Notes under the pieces: model-generated | The model's input: only the letters and a program-made list of their open reading frames with translations | Database searches by the model: none | Told to the model about the DNA's origin: nothing | Assembly: GCA_017960705.1 (NCBI GenBank) | Contig: JAGCYR010000128.1 | Span: forward strand, 1-11,894 | DNA: 11,894 nt | Direction: 5' to 3' | Source of the DNA: Clostridia bacterium | GTDB taxonomy: Bacteria; Bacillota; Clostridia; Oscillospirales; CAG-272 | Part shown: in pieces, positions 5,625 to 11,518 of the stretch | Layout of the letters: each line of letters starts with the position of its first letter | Numbering within the stretch: the stretch's first letter is position 1 | Made by a program: the position numbers and the translations under genes

Positions 5625-5876
5625 ATGAATTGCCGCAAGCGGCGCGAGATGTGCTTCGCACGCGAGATATCCTGCGGATGCGATATGCCTGCGGCGCGAT
5701 ATGTCCAAGGACGCGATATAAGACCGCCTTCGGCGCTTGCGATATGCCGCGCGCGGAGCGCGGCGTGAAGGGGAACGGGGGAAACGAATGAATTGACGGC
5801 AAAGCCGTCGTGAATTGCGCTCTCCGAGCGCGTGAATTGACGCTGCGCGTCATGAATTGCGCTGCGCGCATTGGGG
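5625..5876 (+). repeat. Palindrome/linker array B
   Basis: Eleven palindromes are joined by 7-base linkers. They are GCCGCAAGCGGC (5632), GTGCTTCGCAC (5651), ATCCTGCGGAT (5669), GCCTGCGGC (5687), GTCCAAGGAC (5703), a 19-nt CGCC-TTC-GGCG hairpin (5720), a GCCGCGC/GCGCGGC hairpin (5746), then after a G-rich gap GACGGCAAAGCCGTC (5795), GCGCTCTCCGAGCGC (5817), GACGCTGCGCGTC (5839) and GCGCTGCGCGC (5859). The linker is GCGAGAT then GCGATAT in the first part and ATGAATT/GTGAATT in the second. The array ends 16 bp before the gtrA -35 box. Confidence 0.85.
5658..5782 (+). repeat. 125-bp direct repeat, copy 2
   Basis: This is the second copy of the block at 5239-5363. Here the first palindrome GTGCTTCGCAC is complete (5651-5661), while copy 1 has only its last four bases. 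Copy 2 is therefore the fuller version and copy 1 may derive from it. Confidence 0.9.
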
Positions 5877-5892
5877 AGGCGGAGGTCTTTCG

Positions 5893-5921
5893 TTGACAAA
5901 ACCCGCGGGGTGTGCTATACT
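5893..5921 (+). promoter_or_regulatory. Sigma-70-type promoter of gtrA
   Basis: A perfect TTGACA (5893-5898) and TATACT (5916-5921) are separated by 17 bp, with an extended -10 TGC just before TATACT. Transcription would start near 5928, giving a leader of about 24 nt that includes GGAGG. It is one of the strongest promoters in the window by consensus. Confidence 0.88.
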
Positions 5922-5951
5922 TGTCGCGTATCAAAGATTCGGAGGCACGGA

Positions 5952-6503
5952 ATGTCCCGTATACGCGACTTTGCCCGGAAGCACCGGGAGGTCCTGCTCT
6001 ATCTGCTGTTCGGTGCGCTGACCACCCTCGTCGGGTGGGCGGTGTATTTCGCCGTGCTGATCCCCGGGAAGCGCCTGCTCGGAATCCCGGTCGAGGAAAC
6101 GAGCGGCGGCAGATACTTCGCGCTCTACACCGCGGCGCAAGTGATCCAATGGGTCGCCGCCGTCCTGTTCGCCTTCTTCACCAACCGGAAATGGGTGTTT
6201 GAGGACGGAAAAGAGGGAAAACCCCTCCGTCAGCTCCCGGTTTTCGCCGGGGGACGGCTCGCGACGCTCGGGCTGGATTACCTGATCACCTACTTCGGCG
6301 CGATCGGACTCTCGGCTCTGTTCCCCGCCCTCAACGCCGTTACGTTTCTCGGACGCGAATGGAATCTGAACGAGATCGGGGCGAAGGTGGTCGCCGCCGT
6401 AGTCGTCATCGTCTCAAATTACTTTTTCAGCAAGTTCCTCGTCTTCCGGAAAAAGAAAACGACGATCGCCGACCCGGAACCCGAAAACAACGACCCATCC
6501 TGA
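5952..6503 (+). CDS. GtrA family membrane protein
   Basis: GtrA-like proteins are small four-helix membrane proteins linked to cell-surface polysaccharide assembly; some are thought to translocate polyprenyl-phosphate-linked sugars. The 183-residue product has four membrane helices at about 15-37, 56-76, 100-122 and 142-162. It also has the two family landmarks FAFFTNRKWVF (73-83) and VSNYFFSKFLVFRKK (154-168). The start is the ATG at 5952, six bases after GGAGG (5941-5945); an in-frame TTG at 5871 lies upstream of the promoter and is excluded. The gene is monocistronic, with its own promoter and two terminators, and precedes the phosphonate operon. A link to exporting a phosphonate-decorated glycan is conjecture. 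Confidence 0.9.
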   Translation: MSRIRDFARKHREVLLYLLFGALTTLVGWAVYFAVLIPGKRLLGIPVEETSGGRYFALYTAAQVIQWVAAVLFAFFTNRKWVFEDGKEGKPLRQLPVFAGGRLATLGLDYLITYFGAIGLSALFPALNAVTFLGREWNLNEIGAKVVAAVVVIVSNYFFSKFLVFRKKKTTIADPEPENNDPS

Positions 6504-6532
6504 AAAACCCGGCGCGACGCGCCGGGTTTTTT
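6503..6532 (+). terminator. Intrinsic terminator of gtrA
   Basis: AAAAACCCGGCGC (6503-6515) and GCGCCGGGTTTTT (6519-6531) form a 13-bp stem with a GAC loop, followed by a T-run. It begins on the last base of the gtrA stop codon. The A-run on the left arm would let it work in both directions. Confidence 0.9.
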
Positions 6533-6543
6533 CAGATAAAAGG

Positions 6544-6580
6544 AAACTCTCCCCTACGGAACAATCGGGGAGAGTTTTTT
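6544..6580 (+). terminator. Second tandem terminator
   Basis: AAACTCTCCCC (6544-6554) pairs with GGGGAGAGTTT (6567-6577) around a 12-nt loop, ending in TTTTTT. It lies 12 bp after the first terminator and 19 bp before the phosphonate operon -35 box, insulating that operon from gtrA transcription. Confidence 0.88.
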
Positions 6581-6598
6581 AAAAAGCTCGTTCAAGGG

Positions 6599-6627
6599 TT
6601 GACTTTTTTGTTCATTTGCTGTATAGT
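6599..6627 (+). promoter_or_regulatory. Sigma-70-type promoter of the phosphonate operon
   Basis: TTGACT (6599-6604) and TATAGT (6622-6627) are separated by 17 bp, each one mismatch from consensus. It sits directly behind the tandem terminators. The predicted transcript start is near 6634, about 213 nt upstream of the first gene. Confidence 0.82.
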
Positions 6628-6633
6628 ATTACA

Positions 6634-6846
6634 CGGTTGCGTACAGTTTGTACGTGCAGAGCTATTGCGCCGGAGCGGATATAATTGTTTATTTTTGTAG
6701 GAAATACCGCTTTTCGCAGCTCTTTCTTCGCTGATCGCGAAGCGTTCATTTTTCAGCAAAAGCATCTCAGAATGAACAAATTGAAGACGGCGGACCAAAA
6801 AAATTGTGCGGGATCAAATGCAAAGGCAATCCGAAAAGGAGAGAAT
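6634..6846 (+). promoter_or_regulatory. Long AT-rich leader of the phosphonate operon
   Basis: The leader is noticeably richer in A and T than the rest of the window and contains several small inverted repeats: CGTACA/TGTACG (6640-6645 with 6649-6654), CTTCGC/GCGAAG (6726-6731 with 6737-6742) and GTTCATT/AATGAAC (6744-6750 with 6771-6777). No known riboswitch or obvious terminator/antiterminator pair was recognised. An in-frame ATG at 6772 would add 25 residues to the first gene, but it lacks a ribosome binding site. The length suggests post-initiation control. Confidence 0.45.
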
Positions 6847-7989
6847 ATGGAAACGATCAAACGAAATATCCTGTTGAACCCGGGGCCGTCGACGACCACC
6901 GACACCGTCAAGCTGGCGCAGGTGGTCCCCGATATCTGCCCCCGCGAAAAGGATTTTGCGTGCCTGATGAAGGGACTGCGCGAAGATCTGGTCAGGATCG
7001 TCCAAGGGGACCTTGCCGAGTACACGTCGGTCCTTTTCTGCGGGTCGGGAACGATTTGTATGGACGTCTGCCTGAACTCCCTTTTGCCGAAAGGAAAAAA
7101 GATCCTTGTGGTGAACAACGGCGCGTATTCCGCAAGAGCCGTCGAGATCTGCGCATACTACGGTCTGGCGCACGTCGACCTGCGCTTCCCGATCAACGAG
7201 GCGCCCGATCTGTCGTCCGTGGAAAGGGCGCTGCGGGACAACCCGGACGTCGCCCTCGTGTATACGACCCACAACGAGACCGGGACCGGGCTTCTGAACC
7301 CGATCCGGAAGATCGGCGCCCTGGCGCACCGATTCGGTGCGGTTTTCGTCGTGGATACCACGTCCAGTTACGCGATGATCCCGATCGACGTACAAAAAGA
7401 CAATGTCGATTTCTGTATGGCAAGCGCCCAGAAGGGGATTGGGGCGATGACCGGTCTTTCCTTCGTAATCGGGAAGATCAGGGAGATCGAAAAGAGCAAG
7501 GATTACCCCCGACGCAGTTACTATTGCAATCTGTATCGGCAGTACGACTTTTTCGAGAAGACGGGAGAAATGAATTTTACACCGCCGGTGCAGACAATCT
7601 ACGCGACGTTGCAAGCCCTGAAAGAGTATTTTACAGAGGGAGAGACCGCCAAGTGGGCTCGGCACACGCGGGTATTCAACGCCATCCGCCGGGGGCTGGA
7701 CAAACTCGGGTTCCGGGAGTATATCAAACGAGATCTGCAATCGGGTCTGGTCGCCGCGGCGCTCTATCCGGACGACCCGAACTGGGATTTTATCGCGATC
7801 CACGACTACTGTTACGAGAGAGGGTTCACGATCTATCCCGGAAAGGTCGAAAAGAGGGGGATGTTCCGGCTCTGCGCCCTGGGAGCGATCGACGAAGCGG
7901 ACGTCGAAGCGTTCTTTAAAGTTTTTGAGGAGGCGCTGCGGGTCAATCGCGTGACCATCCCGATTCTTTACAAGGAGACGAAAGAATGA
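6847..7989 (+). CDS. phnW: 2-aminoethylphosphonate--pyruvate transaminase (acting in synthesis)
   Basis: This PLP enzyme interconverts phosphonoacetaldehyde plus alanine with 2-aminoethylphosphonate (AEP) plus pyruvate. Beside PEP mutase and phosphonopyruvate decarboxylase it should run toward AEP. The 380-residue product (family about 360-370) is a fold-type I class V aminotransferase. It has NPGPSTTTDTVKLA near 11-24, the GSGT loop at 67-70, THNETGTG at 141-148, VVDTTSSYAMIP with Asp170, and DFCMASAQKGIGAMTGLSF with the likely PLP lysine K196. The ATG at 6847 follows AAAAGGAG. It is the first gene of the operon and its stop overlaps the aepX start (ATGA). Related alanine-glyoxylate-type enzymes are the main alternative, but the context strongly favours AEP. 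Confidence 0.88.
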   Translation: METIKRNILLNPGPSTTTDTVKLAQVVPDICPREKDFACLMKGLREDLVRIVQGDLAEYTSVLFCGSGTICMDVCLNSLLPKGKKILVVNNGAYSARAVEICAYYGLAHVDLRFPINEAPDLSSVERALRDNPDVALVYTTHNETGTGLLNPIRKIGALAHRFGAVFVVDTTSSYAMIPIDVQKDNVDFCMASAQKGIGAMTGLSFVIGKIREIEKSKDYPRRSYYCNLYRQYDFFEKTGEMNFTPPVQTIYATLQALKEYFTEGETAKWARHTRVFNAIRRGLDKLGFREYIKRDLQSGLVAAALYPDDPNWDFIAIHDYCYERGFTIYPGKVEKRGMFRLCALGAIDEADVEAFFKVFEEALRVNRVTIPILYKETKE

Positions 7990-9284
7990 AAACTGTCTAC
8001 ACGTGCTTTTGCACCGACGTCATCCACGAGGGGCATCTGAATATCGTCAAACACGCGCTTTCGTACGGGAAAGTGACCGTCGGGGCGCTGACCGACGGGG
8101 CGCTGATCCGCTACAACAGGTTCCCCAACGTTTCGCTCAAGGAGAGGATCAAGCTGTACGAACAGATCCCCGGGGTCGACCGGGTCGTGGTTCAGGATTC
8201 GATCCACTACGATCGGATCGTCCGGGAACTTCGTCCCGATTACGTGATCCACGGCGACAACTGGAAAACGGGAGCGGCGGGGATCATCCGCGAGCAGTTG
8301 ATTCAAACGCTCGGAGAATACGGCGGAAAACTGATCGAGGTCCCCTATACGAAAAACGAAACCGTCGCAAAGATCGACCTGATGCTGGAAGAAAAGCTGG
8401 CGATGCCCGAATACAGACGGAAACGGCTGAAACAGCTGATTAAGATCTGTCCGATCGTCAAAACCATCGAGGCACATTCGGGGCTCACGGGTCTGATCGC
8501 CGAAAAGACGGTCGTGGACACCGGCGACGGAAAACTGGACCAATTTGACGCGATGTGGGTCTCGTCGCTCTGCGACTCGACCGCCAAAGGGAAACCGGAC
8601 ATCGAACTCGTCGATATGACCTCCCGTTTCCGAACGATCGACGACATTATGGAGGTCACGACGAAACCGATCATCTTCGACGGAGATACGGGCGGCTTGA
8701 CCGAGCATTTCGTTTATACCGTACGAACGCTGGAAAGAATGGGCGTTTCCGCGATCATCATTGAGGATAAGACCGGGTTGAAAAAGAACTCTCTGTTCGG
8801 GACCGAAGTGAAGCAAACGCAGGACACGATCGAACATTTCTGCGAAAAGATCTCCGCCGGGAAGAAGATTAAACTGACCGACGATTTTATGATCATCGCC
8901 CGGATCGAGTCCCTGATCCTCGAACGGGGAATGGACGACGCACTGAAAAGAGCGTTCGCGTACGTGGCGGCGGGCGCCGACGGGATCATGATCCATTCCC
9001 GCAGGAAGGACCCCGAAGAGATTCTTGCGTTCTGCGACGCGTTCAGGCAGCGGGATAAGGAGACGCCGATCGTCGTCGTTCCCTCTTCGTTCAATTCGAT
9101 CACAAACGAGGAGCTTGCGTCTCACGGCGTCAATATCGTGATCTACGCCAACCAGTTGACGAGAAGTGCCTTTCCCGCCATGCAGCAGACCGCGACCAAC
9201 ATCCTGAAATACCATCGGGCAAAAGAGGCGGACGAGCGACTGATGCCCATCAAAGAGATCATCACGTTAATCAACGAGCTGTAA
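7986..9284 (+). CDS. aepX: Phosphoenolpyruvate mutase with N-terminal cytidylyltransferase-like domain
   Basis: PEP mutase converts phosphoenolpyruvate to phosphonopyruvate, forming the C-P bond that starts nearly all phosphonate biosynthesis. The 432-residue protein has two parts. Residues 1-125 form a cytidylyltransferase-like Rossmann domain with H14-E-G-H17 and RPDYVIHGDNWKTG (83-96). Residues from about 155 form the mutase of the isocitrate lyase/PEP mutase superfamily, with WVSSLCDS (191-198), FDGDTGG (231-237, acidic Mg site) and the diagnostic EDKTGLKKNS (260-269), matching the mutase signature EDKxxxKxNS, plus ARIESL (305-310). Such fusions are known in the family. In the first domain the usual RTxGISTT nucleotide-binding signature is not seen; the matching region reads VPYTKNET. 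The start overlaps the transaminase stop, with AAGGAG at 7972-7977. Confidence 0.95.
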   Translation: MKTVYTCFCTDVIHEGHLNIVKHALSYGKVTVGALTDGALIRYNRFPNVSLKERIKLYEQIPGVDRVVVQDSIHYDRIVRELRPDYVIHGDNWKTGAAGIIREQLIQTLGEYGGKLIEVPYTKNETVAKIDLMLEEKLAMPEYRRKRLKQLIKICPIVKTIEAHSGLTGLIAEKTVVDTGDGKLDQFDAMWVSSLCDSTAKGKPDIELVDMTSRFRTIDDIMEVTTKPIIFDGDTGGLTEHFVYTVRTLERMGVSAIIIEDKTGLKKNSLFGTEVKQTQDTIEHFCEKISAGKKIKLTDDFMIIARIESLILERGMDDALKRAFAYVAAGADGIMIHSRRKDPEEILAFCDAFRQRDKETPIVVVPSSFNSITNEELASHGVNIVIYANQLTRSAFPAMQQTATNILKYHRAKEADERLMPIKEIITLINEL

Positions 9285-9305
9285 TGGGCGGAAAGGAGAA
9301 AAAAG

Positions 9306-10019
9306 ATGACGAATGAAATAGCGATCCTGATGGCAGCCGGTATGGGAACCCGGATGGCTCCCCTGACCGACAGGATCCCGAAACCGCTGGTGCGCGTTTT
9401 CGGGGAACCGATGATCGAAACCCTGATCGAAGGGCTGGAAGCGCGCGGCGTCAAGCATATCTACGTGGTCATCGGATATCTCGGCGAACAGTTCCGGTCT
9501 CTTGCGAAAAAATACGATAACCTGACCCTGATCCGCAATCACGAATACGCGACCGTCAATAACATTTCCTCCGTTCACGCCGCGATCCCCGTGTTGGGAA
9601 ATGAAGACTGTTTTATCTGCGAAGCGGATCTCTACGTTTCCGATCCGTCGATCTTTTCAGCCCGACTCGAGCACTCCTGTTACTACGGGATTATGGTCAA
9701 AGGGCACAGTGACGATTGGGTTTTCGAGAGGGACAAAGACGGCAGGATCACCCGGGTCGGAAAGGGCGGCGACGATTGCTTCAATATGTGCGGGGTCGCT
9801 TGGTTCCGAAAAGACGACGCCAAAAAACTCGCAGATGCGATCGAAAAGAAATACGCACGTCCCGGTACCTACGAAAACCTGTTCTGGGACGACGTCGTAA
9901 ACGAAGAGATCCGGAACATCGACTTGACCGTTCACGAGATTTTCGGCGATCAGATCGTTGAAATTGATTCGGTCCCGGAACTCGAAAGGATCGATCCGCG
10001 TTACAAGGAGTACAACTGA
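9306..10019 (+). CDS. pntC: CTP:2-aminoethylphosphonate cytidylyltransferase (PntC/LicC-like)
   Basis: The 237-residue protein is a single-domain sugar-nucleotidyltransferase-fold enzyme. Its N-terminus has the nucleotide-binding signature AAGMGTRMAPLTDRIPKPLV (10-29), where the conserved K26 of the PKPL motif should bind phosphate. YATVNNISSVHAA (81-93) and the acidic EADLYV (106-111, likely Mg-binding D108) match LicC-type phosphocholine cytidylyltransferases. In an operon with all AEP-forming enzymes, the expected reaction is CTP plus AEP to CMP-AEP, the activated headgroup for transfer to lipid or glycan. This is known for PntC in bacterial phosphonate clusters. The start follows AAAGGAGA. 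Phosphocholine or another phosphonate as substrate cannot be excluded. Confidence 0.83.
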   Translation: MTNEIAILMAAGMGTRMAPLTDRIPKPLVRVFGEPMIETLIEGLEARGVKHIYVVIGYLGEQFRSLAKKYDNLTLIRNHEYATVNNISSVHAAIPVLGNEDCFICEADLYVSDPSIFSARLEHSCYYGIMVKGHSDDWVFERDKDGRITRVGKGGDDCFNMCGVAWFRKDDAKKLADAIEKKYARPGTYENLFWDDVVNEEIRNIDLTVHEIFGDQIVEIDSVPELERIDPRYKEYN

Positions 10020-10020
10020 A

Positions 10021-11151
10021 ATGAAGATCGAAGATTTTCTCTCGGCGCTGGGCGCGGACTTTTTTACGGGGGTCCCCGACAGCCAACTGAGGGCGCTGTG
10101 CGACTGTCTGATCGACCGATACGGCGTCAACGGCGTCAATCATATCATCGCCGCAAACGAGGGAAACGCCGTCGGATTGGCGGCGGGTTATCACCTTGCC
10201 ACAGGGAAAACTCCGGTGGTCTATATGCAGAACAGCGGCGAAGGCAACGCGATCAATCCCATCGCCTCCCTGCTGAACGAAAAGGTGTACGGGATCCCGT
10301 GTATTTTCATCGTCGGATGGAGGGGCGAACCAGGCGTACACGACGAACCGCAGCACGTCTTTCAGGGCGAGATCACCTGCAAGCTTCTCAATACGATGGA
10401 CGTCCGCCATATGATCCTCTCGGCGGATACGACGCGGGAAGAGGTCGAAAAAAAGATGGCGGAATTCAACCCTCTGCTCGCCCGGGGAAAGCAGGTGGCA
10501 TTCGTCGTCCGGCGCGGCGCGCTGCAATACGGGGGCAAGGTCGAATACAAGAACGGCTGTGTGATGACAAGAGAGGAGATCATCCGGCGCGTCGTCGCCG
10601 TTTCGGGGGACGATTTCATCGTTTCGACGACCGGCAAGGCGTCCCGGGAACTGTTTGAGATCCGGGAAGCCCGGGGCGAGGGGCACGGTCACGATTTTCT
10701 GACCGTCGGATCCATGGGTCACGCCTCCTCTATCGCGCTCTCGGTCGCGCTCCAAAGACCCGACGCGAAGATCTGGGTGATCGACGGCGACGGCGCGGCG
10801 CTGATGCATATGGGTTCCCTTGCCGTCGTCGGCGCGTACCGTCCGCGCAATCTGGTCCATATCGTCGTCAACAACGGCGCGCACGAAACGGTCGGCGGTC
10901 AGCCGACGGTGATGGGGAGCGCGGATCTTGTCAAAGTGGCAAAAGGGTGCGGATACGAAAACGCGGTAAGCGTCGCTTGCTGCGAAGATCTGGACGACGC
11001 GCTGAAACGGGCGAAAGCAAAAAACGAACTGTCGTTCATCGAGGTCAAATGCGCCATAGGCGCAAGAGACGATCTCGGAAGACCGACCACCACGGCGCAG
11101 GATAACAAAAGAGCGTTTATGGAAACGCTGAAGTGCGCTGACGCGAAATGA
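10021..11151 (+). CDS. aepY: Phosphonopyruvate decarboxylase
   Basis: This thiamine diphosphate enzyme decarboxylates phosphonopyruvate to phosphonoacetaldehyde, the irreversible step that pulls the unfavourable PEP mutase reaction forward. The 376-residue product shows the ThDP enzyme pattern: activating Glu47 in AANEGNAVGLAAGY, MQNSGEGNAINP (69-80), HDEPQH (107-112), and the ThDP/Mg motif from GDG (256-258) to NN (284-285). The family-typical ending ARDDLGRPTTT...NKRAFMETL follows. The ATG at 10021 starts one base after the pntC stop, with AAGGAG (10005-10010) inside pntC. An earlier in-frame start at 9958 would overlap pntC and is unlikely. The last five codons and the stop lie in array C (see findings). 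Confidence 0.95.
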   Translation: MKIEDFLSALGADFFTGVPDSQLRALCDCLIDRYGVNGVNHIIAANEGNAVGLAAGYHLATGKTPVVYMQNSGEGNAINPIASLLNEKVYGIPCIFIVGWRGEPGVHDEPQHVFQGEITCKLLNTMDVRHMILSADTTREEVEKKMAEFNPLLARGKQVAFVVRRGALQYGGKVEYKNGCVMTREEIIRRVVAVSGDDFIVSTTGKASRELFEIREARGEGHGHDFLTVGSMGHASSIALSVALQRPDAKIWVIDGDGAALMHMGSLAVVGAYRPRNLVHIVVNNGAHETVGGQPTVMGSADLVKVAKGCGYENAVSVACCEDLDDALKRAKAKNELSFIEVKCAIGARDDLGRPTTTAQDNKRAFMETLKCADAK

Positions 11152-11234
11152 TGTGTTGCTTCGCAACGTGATGTAACCTGCGGCAGTGATGTGCGCTTCG
11201 CGCGTAATTTGTTGCGCCGGGCGCAACGTGACGG
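11130..11234 (+). repeat. Palindrome/linker array C, overlapping the end of aepY
   Basis: Five units are present: GCGCTGACGC (11135-11144, inside aepY), GTTGCTTCGCAAC (11155-11167), a decayed AACCTGCGGCA (11175-11185), GCGCTTCGCGC (11193-11203) and a GTTGCGC-CGG-GCGCAAC hairpin (11211-11227). The linkers are ATGATGT (11148), GTGATGT (11168 and 11186), a divergent GTAATTT (11204) and GTGACGG (11228). The first 45 bp align with 5362-5405 of array A with only a few differences, so the arrays belong to one family in the same orientation. Confidence 0.82.
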
Positions 11235-11380
11235 TTACATTTTGCAAACTAACCGCGCCGGCAGATGCTGTCAGGCGCGCACAGGTGAGTGCAGAATCCC
11301 CGTTCTCGACCCGAAGCTGTATCTTCATACTGCGAGAGGGAGAGAACGGGGAGAGGAAAACGATCTTTAATAAAAAGGAG
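11235..11380. repeat. Intergenic stretch with two inverted repeats
   Basis: No gene is visible here. CGCGCC (11254-11259) pairs with GGCGCG (11274-11279). A perfect 10-bp inverted repeat, CCCCGTTCTC (11298-11307) and GAGAACGGGG (11342-11351), encloses 34 nt. Neither is followed by a T-run. They may be decayed repeat elements or transcript 3'-end structure. Confidence 0.5.
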
Positions 11381-11410
11381 AAAACCGCTTGCGATGCCGC
11401 AAGCGGTTTT
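11381..11410. terminator. Bidirectional hairpin terminator between aepY and yebC
   Basis: AAAACCGCTTGCG (11381-11393) and CGCAAGCGGTTTT (11398-11410) form a perfect 13-bp stem with an ATGC loop. TTTT ends the stem on the plus side. On the minus side the sequence continues CTCCTTTTTATT. It lies between convergent transcription units and should serve both. Confidence 0.85.
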
Positions 11411-11518
11411 CATCATTAGAGGCGTTTTGCTGTGCGGAAACTGCGAACAGCGCGGAAGGCATGAACGGATAAACAATACTCCTTTTCGTTTTCCGGTCTG
11501 TGCCGCCTGTGCACGTCG

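Noticed and set aside
5239..5876. CRISPR array
   Set aside because: The constant element is only 7 bp, the variable parts are 9-19 bp palindromes and not unique foreign-like spacers, and no cas genes are in the window.
5148..5934. Several open frames in the intergenic arrays on both strands
   Set aside because: The predicted proteins are translations of the palindrome/linker repeats, rich in Arg, Ala and Ser, and duplicated because the DNA block is duplicated. There are no ribosome binding sites.
6772..6846. Alternative upstream start of the transaminase adding 25 residues
   Set aside because: There is no Shine-Dalgarno before 6772, while 6847 has AAAAGGAG at good spacing and begins at the family-typical N-terminus.
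7968..9215. Minus-strand open frame opposite aepX (415 codons), with similar ones at 6814-7803 and 9781-11328
   Set aside because: All lie antisense to well-supported phosphonate genes, show no recognisable motif, and one runs through array C. They are codon-bias shadows.
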